A program made the translations under genes and the position numbers. A stretch of 64,000 bases of DNA from Streptomyces echinoruber (GTDB lineage: Bacteria; Actinomycetota; Actinomycetes; Streptomycetales; Streptomycetaceae), in NCBI RefSeq assembly GCF_014651135.1, contig NZ_BMWH01000002.1, forward strand, positions 248,001-312,000, given 5' to 3'. Below are positions 1 through 6,647 of this stretch, one piece after another; position 1 is the stretch's first letter, and every line of letters begins with the position of its first letter. The notes beneath the pieces are model-generated. The model made no database searches, had not been told where the DNA came from, and was given only the letters and a program-made list of their open reading frames with translations.

Positions 1-36
1 ACCAACCACCACCCCTAGCAGCGACAGGGAGATCCC

Positions 37-564
37 ATGCGCGCCAACATCCGTCGCACCAGCCTCGACGCCCTCCACTCCGACGCGGAGGCCGCCCTCG
101 CGCAGCTCACCATCGACGAGTCCGCCACCTACACCTGGACCGTCACCATCCGGCAGCCCGGCCAGCCCACCACCGAGCGCACCGAGACCGTCCCCGGCCG
201 CGAGCTCGCCCGACTGATCCGCGCCCAGCTCCTCACCTCCATGCACGAGATCGAGCAGGACGACACCACCGGCACGATCACCACCCGCTGGACCCGCCAG
301 AGCAAGCGGAACAACTACCGCACCCAGGAGGCGGTGTTCACCAAGCTCACCAACGAGGAGGCCACCGAGCTGGCCGCTCGGGCCGCCGCGACCCCCCGCG
401 TCCCGGCCCACGTCCTCGACGAGCCCGCGCGGTTCGTCAGCCGCCGCGTCCTGCCCCCCGCCCCGGCTGCGCCCACCCGGCGGCGCGTGACCGTCCCGGC
501 CCGCCTCAGGGCCTGCGGCGGCTGCTTCCAGGTGCCCGCTGCGAACGGCACCTGCGGCTGCTGA
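37..564 (+). CDS. Hypothetical phage accessory protein, Cys-rich tail
   Basis: An unrecognised 175-residue protein. The ATG has an AGGGAG ribosome site six bases upstream. The body is polar, rich in Thr, Arg and Glu, with no membrane segment. The last 18 residues contain four cysteines (CGGC near residue 159 and a terminal CGC), which could form a small metal site. It lies just before the cytosine methyltransferase and is closed by a hairpin at 582-607, so it probably belongs to the block of small phage genes that fills the first 6 kb. No function can be assigned. Confidence 0.7.
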   Translation: MRANIRRTSLDALHSDAEAALAQLTIDESATYTWTVTIRQPGQPTTERTETVPGRELARLIRAQLLTSMHEIEQDDTTGTITTRWTRQSKRNNYRTQEAVFTKLTNEEATELAARAAATPRVPAHVLDEPARFVSRRVLPPAPAAPTRRRVTVPARLRACGGCFQVPAANGTCGC

Positions 565-581
565 CCCCCACCCGACCGGCC

Positions 582-607
582 GGCGCCGCCCCAACCGGGG
601 CGGCGCC
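582..607 (+). terminator. GC-rich hairpin after the first gene
   Basis: An 11-bp perfect stem (GGCGCCGCCCC with its complement) and an AACC loop lie 18 nt after the stop at 564 and 26 nt before the methyltransferase start. There is no T tract, as is usual for Streptomyces hairpin terminators. Confidence 0.6.
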
Positions 608-633
608 CCTCATGCCAGCAAGGAGAGAGCGAC

Positions 634-2427
634 GTGGCCTACATTGACGCCACCACGCGCGCAGTGGCGGTGACGTCCACCGTCACCACTCCCCGACCGG
701 CCCGCGCCTACAAGCACGACGGCACCGAACTCACGGTCATGGACTGGTTCTGCGGGGCCGGCGGCTCCTCGCAGGGCGCGGACGCCGTCCCGAACGTGAA
801 GGTGACCAGGGCGGCGAACCACTGGAAGCGCGCCCTCGAGTCACACATGGAGAACTTCCCGGGTGTCGCGCACTACATGGGCGACATCCGCAAGGCTCCG
901 GTCTGGGCGTGGCCGGTCGCCGACATCCACTGGGCCAGCCCGGAGTGCACGCATTGGTCCATAGCCCAGGGGAAGAAGCGCTCGTTCGAGAAGGCCGTGC
1001 AGGGGGACCTCCTCGACCTGTACGCCGAGCTGGAGGGCGAGAAGTTCCAGGCGAGAGACGACGAGCCGGACAGCGGCCCCACCGCGGAAGAGGAGGCCAG
1101 CCGCGCGCTGATGGAAGAGGTCCCGCTGTACCTGCGGGGCGTCATCGAGCGCGGAAACCTGGTCAAAGCGGGCGTCGTTGAGAACGTGGTCGATGTCCGC
1201 AAGTGGTGGGAGTGGGACCGGTGGGTCGCGGAGTTCCACAAGCTCGGCTACCACACGAAGTTGATCGCGCTGAACAGCATGCACGCCGACCCGAGGTCGG
1301 TGCACAAAGCGCCGCAGTCCCGTGACCGACTGTACTTCGCGTACTGGCACAGGAGCCTGGGCCGCACCCCGAACTGGGAAAAGTGGTTGAGTCCGCGCGC
1401 CTACTGCACGGGGTGCGGCGAGTGGGTGAGTGCGCGGCAGGTGTTCAGGCGGCCCGGCGTCGACATGGGTCGCTACAAGAGCCAGTACGACTATCGGTGC
1501 CCGAACGCGAAGTGCGGGCACCAGATCGTCGAGCCTGAGGTGCTCCCGGCCGCAGTCGCGATCGACTGGAGCATCAAGGGCATCCGCATCGGCGACCGCG
1601 AGCAGCACGGGCTGTGGCCGCTCGCCGAGAAGACGAGGAAGAGGATCCAGGCCGGCCTGGACAAGTTCGCCAGGCCGATGATCGTGCCGACCGGCGGCAC
1701 CTGGCGGACCGAGGCGACGAGCCTGGGCGAGCCGATGCCGACGCGCACCACCCGCGAGAGCGACGCGCTGGCCATCCCGCCGCTCGTCGTCCCCTGCGAC
1801 GGACGCGAAGGCAAGATCGCCCGGCCGGCCTACGGGCCGATGCAGACACAGACCGGCCGCGCGGAATTCGGGCTGGCGTGGATGCCGTTCATCGCGGAGA
1901 TCCGGGGCGGCAGCAGCGACGCCCGGTCCATCACCGACCCTCTCGCCACGGTTTGCGCGTCCGGTAACCATCACGCGCTGGTGACTCCGCCGGCGATGGT
2001 GATGCGGAACAACGGCAGCACCGGGGACGGTGGCGAGCACTGCACGTCGGTCGCCGAGCCGCTGCGGACGCTGACGACGGCCGGCCATCAGTCCGTGGTG
2101 ACCTGGGAACCGCTGCTGATGCCGTACTACGGCAACGGGCAGGCTAAGCCGGTCAGCGAGCCGGTCGGCACCCTGTCGACGCGCGACCGGTACGCCCTGG
2201 TGCAGGGCGAGGTGAGCGTCGATGACGTCCTGTTCCGGATGCTCCAGCCTCACGAGGTTCAGCGGGCGATGGCGTTCGCGGACGACTACGTGGTGCTGGG
2301 CAGCAAGCGGGATCGGGTGAAGCAGCTCGGAAACGCGGTTACGCCGAACGCGGCCGAGGTGCTGGTCTGCGCACTCGCCGAGTGCATCACCGGCGAGGAG
2401 ATCGACCGGTACGCGACGGCAGCTTGA
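634..2427 (+). CDS. Phage C5-cytosine DNA methyltransferase-like protein
   Basis: Predicted SAM-dependent DNA cytosine-5 methyltransferase of 597 residues, probably protecting phage DNA from host restriction. The GTG start follows AAGGAGAG. Motif I is DWFCGAGGSSQGA near residue 37. Motif IV reads ASPECTHWS, with the catalytic Cys at 105 preceded by PE rather than PP. Motif VI is ENV at 183-185, motif VIII QSRDR at 228-232, and motif X QLGNAVTPNAAEVL near the C-terminus. A four-cysteine zinc ribbon (258, 261, 289, 294) sits between VIII and the target-recognition region. That region holds about four repeats of the pattern 'ePl.TlTt...hhaLV' (residues 350-530). The catalytic set looks complete, so activity is likely; the target is unknown. 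Confidence 0.9.
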   Translation: MAYIDATTRAVAVTSTVTTPRPARAYKHDGTELTVMDWFCGAGGSSQGADAVPNVKVTRAANHWKRALESHMENFPGVAHYMGDIRKAPVWAWPVADIHWASPECTHWSIAQGKKRSFEKAVQGDLLDLYAELEGEKFQARDDEPDSGPTAEEEASRALMEEVPLYLRGVIERGNLVKAGVVENVVDVRKWWEWDRWVAEFHKLGYHTKLIALNSMHADPRSVHKAPQSRDRLYFAYWHRSLGRTPNWEKWLSPRAYCTGCGEWVSARQVFRRPGVDMGRYKSQYDYRCPNAKCGHQIVEPEVLPAAVAIDWSIKGIRIGDREQHGLWPLAEKTRKRIQAGLDKFARPMIVPTGGTWRTEATSLGEPMPTRTTRESDALAIPPLVVPCDGREGKIARPAYGPMQTQTGRAEFGLAWMPFIAEIRGGSSDARSITDPLATVCASGNHHALVTPPAMVMRNNGSTGDGGEHCTSVAEPLRTLTTAGHQSVVTWEPLLMPYYGNGQAKPVSEPVGTLSTRDRYALVQGEVSVDDVLFRMLQPHEVQRAMAFADDYVVLGSKRDRVKQLGNAVTPNAAEVLVCALAECITGEEIDRYATAA

Positions 2428-2454
2428 CCTGCATTTCTTTGCGACTTCTTTACT

Positions 2455-2492
2455 GAATTAGCTTGTTAAAACTGGCTAGGTAAAGCTAATTC
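2455..2492 (+). promoter_or_regulatory. AT-rich inverted repeat, promoter/operator candidate
   Basis: Perfect 10-bp arms GAATTAGCTT (2455-2464) and AAGCTAATTC (2483-2492) flank an 18-nt spacer. They lie in an unusually AT-rich stretch (about 2430-2530) in an otherwise very GC-rich phage. A TTGTTA at 2463 and TAATTC at 2487, 18 bp apart, resemble -35 and -10 boxes lying inside the repeat. This would give the next gene its own repressed promoter. The repeat could instead end the methyltransferase transcript. Confidence 0.5.
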
Positions 2493-2544
2493 GGGCAGAA
2501 TGAAAGTAGTTCAAAACACACCAACTCTCCACAAGGAGCGCGAA

Positions 2545-2814
2545 ATGGCCACCATCACCCCCACCGCCCTCACCGCCACCGAGCTGGCCGACCGCCTGGC
2601 CGAGCAGATCGCCCCCCTCCGGGACCTGTTCCACTCTGGCAACGCCAACACCGCCACCGGCTCCCGGGTCGTGCACGACAGCGTGAAGGGCCTCATCAAG
2701 GCCCTGCGCGCCGGCGAGATCGACCCGGTCGTCGCTCAGGTCCGCCTGATCGCGATCAACAAGCGCGCGACCTTCTACAACGTGCGCCGCATCACCGCTG
2801 GCGAGATCCACTGA
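2545..2814 (+). CDS. Small hypothetical phage protein
   Basis: An 89-residue protein of unknown function. The ATG at 2545 is chosen because AAGGAG lies 7 nt upstream. An in-frame ATG at 2500 exists, but it falls in the AT-rich control region and has no ribosome site. The N-terminal half is acidic and helical with a conserved-looking ELADRLAEQIAPLRDLF stretch; the C-terminal half is basic. No membrane segment or cysteine is present. It has its own candidate promoter upstream and two strong hairpins downstream, so it looks like a separately controlled unit. Confidence 0.7.
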   Translation: MATITPTALTATELADRLAEQIAPLRDLFHSGNANTATGSRVVHDSVKGLIKALRAGEIDPVVAQVRLIAINKRATFYNVRRITAGEIH

Positions 2815-2821
2815 CCCGCCC

Positions 2822-2849
2822 GGCCGGCCCGGCGCCCGCCGGGCCGGCC
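2822..2849 (+). terminator. Perfect 13-bp hairpin
   Basis: GGCCGGCCCGGCG and its exact complement, separated by two bases, follow the stop at 2814 by seven bases. This is the first of two hairpins in the 149-bp gap before the ChlI-like gene. Confidence 0.6.
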
Positions 2850-2858
2850 AGCACTCCC

Positions 2859-2900
2859 TGGGCGGCACGCGACGGACCACAGCCCAGCGCGTGCCGCCCA
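2859..2900 (+). terminator. Second hairpin, 13-bp arms
   Basis: TGGGCGGCACGCG (2859-2871) and its complement (2888-2900) enclose a 16-nt loop. With the hairpin just before it, this makes a double barrier to read-through into the next gene. Confidence 0.55.
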
Positions 2901-2963
2901 CCCGGAAGGCGCCAGCCGTCCCCACCCCGGGGCCGGCTTCCCACCATCACGAGAGGAACCCAC

Positions 2964-3887
2964 GTGACCGGCACCTACGCCACCGACCCGGCCACGGCCG
3001 CCCACTCGACGGCCTTCGAGATCGCCTACGACGCCGCCAACGCCGCCCGCCGCGCCCTCTACTCCCAGGCGGCAGCCTTCGCCGCCCACCTCGTGCGCGA
3101 GCACCTGCCCGAGGCCGCGGCTCTCACCATCGACGCCGACGCCAGGGAGCTGCACGAGGTGCTGGACGCCCACGGGCGCACCCTGTGGCACGCCCCCAGC
3201 AGCGCGGGCCACGGCCTGCCCGACAGCACCGTCGACGAGGTCGACGGCATCCTCCGCGACGCGATCCCCTTCGGCAACCTCCCCAACGCGGCCGGCTGGA
3301 GGATCGCCCCGCAGGGCCTGCCGTACCGGACCGTCCCCCTGCCGGAACTCCCGGCGTCGAAGACGTCCCGCCCGGCTCCCGCCCCGGACCGGGCCCAGGC
3401 CCACGTCTACGGAGAGTCCGCCGTGGTCCACGCGGCGATCACCCCAGGCGTCGGCTCGTTCATCCTCGGCGGCGTCCGCAACGAGCGGGAGACCCGGGAC
3501 CGCGTCCGCGCGGCCATCGTCAACAGCGGCTACGACTGGCCCGCGGGCCGCATCACGGTCACCGTCGACACCGGCACCGACCAGCCCGCCGGCACCGCCA
3601 ACGACCTCGCCATCGCCTGCGCGATCCTCGGCGCAGCCGGCCACTACGGCCCGGACGCCCTGACCCGGACCGCGCTCATCGGCGAACTCGGCCTGGACGG
3701 CCGGGTCCGGCCCGCGGTCGACGTCCCCGACCGCATCCGCACCGCCCAGAAGGCCGGCTACCTGAACTTCATCGTGCCCGCCGCGGACTTCGACGAGGCG
3801 AGCCGGAACAGCAACGTCACCGTGCTCGGCGCCGCCACCCTGGGCACGGCCCTCAACTTCCTGAAGGAGATGGCCGAGGCGTGGTGA
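2964..3887 (+). CDS. Stand-alone ChlI/Lon-like domain protein
   Basis: A 307-residue protein with GTG start and GAGAGGA ribosome site. Residues about 150-305 match the N-terminal ChlI-type domain (Lon-protease-like fold) of YifB/ComM proteins, with patterns such as ERETRDRVRAAIVNSGYDWP, ANDLAIACAIL, ALIGELGLDGRVRP and GYLNFIVPAADFDEA. YifB-type proteins normally continue into an AAA+ ATPase and a C-terminal domain of about 250 residues; both are absent here. Residues 1-140 are unrecognised. It may act on a host AAA+ partner or bind DNA replication or recombination factors, but that is inference. Hairpins isolate it on both sides. Confidence 0.75.
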   Translation: MTGTYATDPATAAHSTAFEIAYDAANAARRALYSQAAAFAAHLVREHLPEAAALTIDADARELHEVLDAHGRTLWHAPSSAGHGLPDSTVDEVDGILRDAIPFGNLPNAAGWRIAPQGLPYRTVPLPELPASKTSRPAPAPDRAQAHVYGESAVVHAAITPGVGSFILGGVRNERETRDRVRAAIVNSGYDWPAGRITVTVDTGTDQPAGTANDLAIACAILGAAGHYGPDALTRTALIGELGLDGRVRPAVDVPDRIRTAQKAGYLNFIVPAADFDEASRNSNVTVLGAATLGTALNFLKEMAEAW

Positions 3888-3895
3888 CCCACGCA

Positions 3896-3932
3896 CCGGG
3901 GCCGGGGTGCAGGCAGCGCACCCCGGCCCCGG
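3896..3932 (+). terminator. 15-bp hairpin with AGGCAGC loop (copy 1)
   Basis: A perfect 15-bp stem CCGGGGCCGGGGTGC with its complement, loop AGGCAGC at 3911-3917, begins nine bases after the ChlI-like stop. It is the first of three hairpins in this block with the same 7-nt loop. Confidence 0.7.
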
Positions 3933-3970
3933 ACACCATCCACCCGCTCCACTATCCCAGAGAGGCACCC

Positions 3971-4636
3971 GTGAACAGCTTCCCGCCCGACGTCCATCTC
4001 ACGATCTACGGCCCCGGCCACTTCCCCGACCCCTCGCCGTTCGCCGAGCACGGCTACCTGTTCACCGTCCCCGGCAGCTACCCGGACGACACCCCGGCCC
4101 ACACCAACGTCACCGACTGGGAGATGGCCGTCTACCTCACCGGCGACCGAGACGAGTGGGAGGTCCGCGACGTCAACGGCGAGCGGCGCGTGTGGGCAAC
4201 CGCCGGCAGCCGCCGAGAAGCGATCGGCCTCGCCTTCCTGGAGATCGCCCGCAAACGGCGCCTCGAGGCCGCCGGCATCGCCGCCAAGCGTCGGGCCGCC
4301 GGCCTGGAACCCGTCCCCCCGTACGCGGTGGAGGTCACCAGCAGCATCACCCTCGTCGCCACCCCGGCGAAGATCGCCGTCCTCGACCGCATCGAGCCCG
4401 CCAAGGGCGACACCCCGGCCCGCTACCACGTGCACGACGTCAACGGGGGAGAGCCGTACGTGATCCAGGAGACCGACGGGGTCACGCTGCGCACCAGCAC
4501 GGTCGGCGTGCTCCACGCCCGCTGCGGCCACACCCCGAAGGCGGCCGCCCGCTTCGAGGACGAGCCGGGCGCCCTCCGCTTCGCCCAGCGCGCCCTGGAC
4601 GCGTGCTGGCCGTGCGACCACCTCCCCCAGGCCTGA
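3971..4636 (+). CDS. Hypothetical phage protein with C-terminal Cys/His motif
   Basis: A 221-residue protein of unknown function. The GTG at 3971 is preferred because AGAGAGG lies just upstream; the frame is open further upstream only as a shadow of the previous gene. Residues 1-100 are rich in aromatic and acidic positions, and a basic helix follows (residues 80-115). The C-terminus carries ARCGHTP and CWPCDH, a possible zinc site of the kind common in small actinophage proteins. It lies between two AGGCAGC-loop hairpins. Confidence 0.7.
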   Translation: MNSFPPDVHLTIYGPGHFPDPSPFAEHGYLFTVPGSYPDDTPAHTNVTDWEMAVYLTGDRDEWEVRDVNGERRVWATAGSRREAIGLAFLEIARKRRLEAAGIAAKRRAAGLEPVPPYAVEVTSSITLVATPAKIAVLDRIEPAKGDTPARYHVHDVNGGEPYVIQETDGVTLRTSTVGVLHARCGHTPKAAARFEDEPGALRFAQRALDACWPCDHLPQA

Positions 4637-4645
4637 CCACACCCC

Positions 4646-4674
4646 GGGGCCGGAGCAGGCAGCGCCCCGGCCCC
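4646..4674 (+). terminator. Hairpin with AGGCAGC loop (copy 2)
   Basis: An 11-bp stem with one A/C mismatch and loop AGGCAGC (4657-4663). It lies nine bases after the stop at 4636. Confidence 0.65.
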
Positions 4675-4702
4675 ACCACCACAGAGGAAGGAACCACCCT
4701 GC

Positions 4703-4747
4703 ATGGCCAGCAAGTCCTTCTGGAGCCAACGAGCAACCCGCAGGTGA
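4703..4747 (+). CDS. 14-residue mini-ORF between hairpins
   Basis: An ATG preceded by GAGGAAGGAA opens a 14-codon frame (MASKSFWSQRATRR) that stops one base before hairpin copy 3. It is basic and sits between two AGGCAGC-loop hairpins. It could be a leader peptide, a genuine microprotein or chance; the good ribosome site is the only support. Confidence 0.3.
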   Translation: MASKSFWSQRATRR

Positions 4748-4778
4748 GGGCCGGGGGACAGGCAGCGTCCCCCGGCCC
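4748..4778 (+). terminator. Hairpin with AGGCAGC loop (copy 3)
   Basis: A perfect 12-bp stem GGGCCGGGGGAC with its complement and loop AGGCAGC (4760-4766), immediately after the mini-ORF. Confidence 0.7.
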
Positions 4779-4851
4779 CCACTGCTGTTCTACCGCGCCC
4801 ACCGCGCGCCGACCACCACCACCCCGACCCGACCGAGACAGGACGCCACAG

Positions 4852-5529
4852 ATGGCCACAGGATGGACGATCCGCCCGATCCGTCTCCCGGACGAGCACC
4901 TGCCGACCGGCCCGCGCGAGACCGACTGGACGTGCCGGACCTGCACCACGCCCTGGCCGTGCGAGACCGCCCGCGACCACCTCACCATGATCCGCTGCGT
5001 GTGCGGCGCCCCCACCTACCGGGAGACCCGCGGCCCCCGCCGCTGGCACAAAGGCCCCCGCTGCTACACGGCCGCCGACGTCGCCGTACAGCAGGCCGCC
5101 GACTGGAAGGCGTACCGGGAGGCACACCCCCACTACCCACCCAGCCACTACTACCCGCCCAAGCCCCGGCGGGCCCGCCGGCAGAAGCCGCCGTACCGGC
5201 ACCGCCCGGCCGGGCCCGGCGACATCCGGCCCGGCACCTGGACGTGGGTCAAGCCCGGCGCCCTCCACCCCGGCTGGGGCGACATCCACCACCTCGCCAT
5301 GATCACCCGGCCCGGCCTGCCCCGGTGCGAGGTGTGGCTGATCCTCGACGGCACCGTGCACGACGCGCGAGCCGACCAGCTCATCCTGGCCGGCGGCCCC
5401 CGCAAGGACCGGCCCGCCTGGTGGGAGTGGACGGTCGCCGCCCACCTGGAGCACAACAAACCCGCAGACCAGAGCGGCAACCGTACCGCGGTCCAACTGG
5501 ACCTGCTCAGCGGCCACACGGACGTCTAA
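4852..5529 (+). CDS. Hypothetical protein with CxxC zinc-finger start
   Basis: A 225-residue protein. The ATG at 4852 follows ACAGGA. Residues 25-50 read CRTCTTPWPCETAR then IRCVCG, a CxxC/CxC pattern seen in many Streptomyces and actinophage proteins and likely to bind zinc. The middle is rich in Pro, His and Tyr with a basic KPRRARRQK run. The C-terminal half (residues 115-200) looks like a compact beta domain (DIRPGTWTWVKPG through WLILDG). The role is unknown; a nucleic-acid-binding accessory protein is possible. Confidence 0.7.
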   Translation: MATGWTIRPIRLPDEHLPTGPRETDWTCRTCTTPWPCETARDHLTMIRCVCGAPTYRETRGPRRWHKGPRCYTAADVAVQQAADWKAYREAHPHYPPSHYYPPKPRRARRQKPPYRHRPAGPGDIRPGTWTWVKPGALHPGWGDIHHLAMITRPGLPRCEVWLILDGTVHDARADQLILAGGPRKDRPAWWEWTVAAHLEHNKPADQSGNRTAVQLDLLSGHTDV

Positions 5530-5586
5530 GGGGCCCAACCCCCAGAGCCTCCCCCATCCCCAAGACCTGGCAACGAGGCGACCACA

Positions 5587-5622
5587 GGCGGAATCGCAGC
5601 TCCCACTGGCCCGGATTCCGCC
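5587..5622 (+). repeat. Inverted repeat before a small gene
   Basis: GGCGGAATC (5587-5595) and GATTCCGCC (5614-5622) are a perfect 9-bp pair with an 18-nt spacer in the 144-bp gap after the gene ending at 5529. Terminator or operator cannot be decided. Confidence 0.45.
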
Positions 5623-5673
5623 CTCGCCCCCACCGCCCGCAGGTAGCCTGACCGCACACGCGAAGGAGCAGCC

Positions 5674-6114
5674 ATGGGAGCAATCCAGGAGCCCACCCCG
5701 GCCATGGGCCCCTACTGGGTCGAGATCCGCGGCGAGTCGTTCTACCTGACCCGCGGCAACGCCCCGGCCGGCGTCGTCACCCAGCCCGGCCGGCACGAGG
5801 TCGTCGTCCCAGCCGGGGACGCCCCCCACATCCTGGCCGCCCTCGACCAGGTCGCCGCGCACCCGCAGTGGCAGCGCTGGCCCCGGCCGGCCGAGGGCGA
5901 GCAGCCGGACACCTCCTGGACCCGCGCCCCGGGCGGGCAGGGCCCGGCCGCCGACCCGCACTGGACCGTCACCCTCGACGGCGACCGCCTCCACCTGCGC
6001 GGCCCGTGGGTCGTCTACCACGAGACCCACCGGCACCTCCTCGGCACCGAGCTGTGCTACCGGGACGTCCCGCAGCTCCGCGACGCACTCGCCGCTGTCA
6101 CCAAGGAGGCGTGA
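5674..6114 (+). CDS. Hypothetical phage protein
   Basis: A 146-residue protein with ATG after GAAGGAG. Two similar beta-rich halves (PYWVEIRGESFYLTRG and PHWTVTLDGDRLHLRGP) suggest an internal duplication of a small strand-loop-strand unit. No membrane segment, cysteine cluster or catalytic motif is visible. Its stop is 6 nt before the next start, so the two are probably co-translated. Confidence 0.7.
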   Translation: MGAIQEPTPAMGPYWVEIRGESFYLTRGNAPAGVVTQPGRHEVVVPAGDAPHILAALDQVAAHPQWQRWPRPAEGEQPDTSWTRAPGGQGPAADPHWTVTLDGDRLHLRGPWVVYHETHRHLLGTELCYRDVPQLRDALAAVTKEA

Positions 6115-6120
6115 CCAGCA

Positions 6121-6360
6121 GTGAGCGAACCGAAGCCGGCCGAGTGGTTCTACGTCCTCACCGCCGACTGGGTCTTCAAAGACGGTGAGGCCGAAGGCGG
6201 GAGCGGAACCGTTCAAGGAGTTCTCCCCGGCCACCTCACCCGCTGGGAAGTGATGGAGCGGGCATACGTCAAGTTGCGGCGAAATCACGGCATCGCCGGC
6301 GAAGACGTCCGGATCGTCGTGACCCTGTGGTCCTGCGAACCGAACACGCCGCTGACCTGA
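6121..6360 (+). CDS. Small hypothetical phage protein
   Basis: A 79-residue protein with a GTG start; the ribosome site AAGGAGG lies inside the end of the previous gene. The N-terminal half (EWFYVLTADWVFKDGEAEGGSGTVQG) resembles a short beta sheet and the rest is helical. It is the last gene before the tRNA. Confidence 0.65.
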   Translation: MSEPKPAEWFYVLTADWVFKDGEAEGGSGTVQGVLPGHLTRWEVMERAYVKLRRNHGIAGEDVRIVVTLWSCEPNTPLT

Positions 6361-6456
6361 CACCGGGACCCGCCCGTTCCCGCACCCCTGGCACACCCCC
6401 CGCTGATGTACGATCCCATCGGCCGGTCGTTCTGAGCAGCGGCACGACCGCCACCC

Positions 6457-6530
6457 GCGCTGGTGCGTGTAAGTAGCACGCCCCGACTTCCAGTCGGGGG
6501 GTCCAGGTGCAAGCCCTGGCCGGCGCTCCA
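6457..6530 (+). tRNA. tRNA-Gly (UCC), phage-encoded
   Basis: Folds by hand into a cloverleaf: acceptor GCGCTGG with CCGGCGC (one T-G pair), D stem CGTG/CACG, anticodon stem CCCGA/TCGGG with loop CTTCCAG (anticodon TCC), T stem CCAGG/CCTGG, discriminator T and an encoded CCA. The D loop (TAAGTAG) lacks the usual GG and the T loop starts TGC rather than TTC. It reads GGA/GGG glycine codons and may supplement a rare host tRNA during infection. Confidence 0.75.
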
Positions 6531-6570
6531 CGAAGGACCCCGCCCCACCCACCCCGGGCGGGGTCCTTCG
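6531..6570 (+). terminator. 15-bp hairpin abutting the tRNA 3' end
   Basis: CGAAGGACCCCGCCC (6531-6545) and its exact complement (6556-6570) enclose ten bases, directly after the tRNA CCA. Confidence 0.8.
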
Positions 6571-6647
6571 CATTCCCCCCCACCGCTGACAATGGGCCGA
6601 CGAACCCGCAGGTAGCCCCTGCCCCGTCGGATCTCTTGGAGCGGCAC

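Noticed and set aside
2891..3970. Upstream extension of the gene at 3971
   Set aside because: The first 360 codons are the out-of-frame reading of the ChlI-like gene; the ribosome site and composition change support the GTG at 3971.
6507..6647. Upstream start of the methyltransferase fusion inside the tRNA
   Set aside because: It would translate the tRNA 3' end and terminator; the ATG at 6648 has a proper ribosome site.
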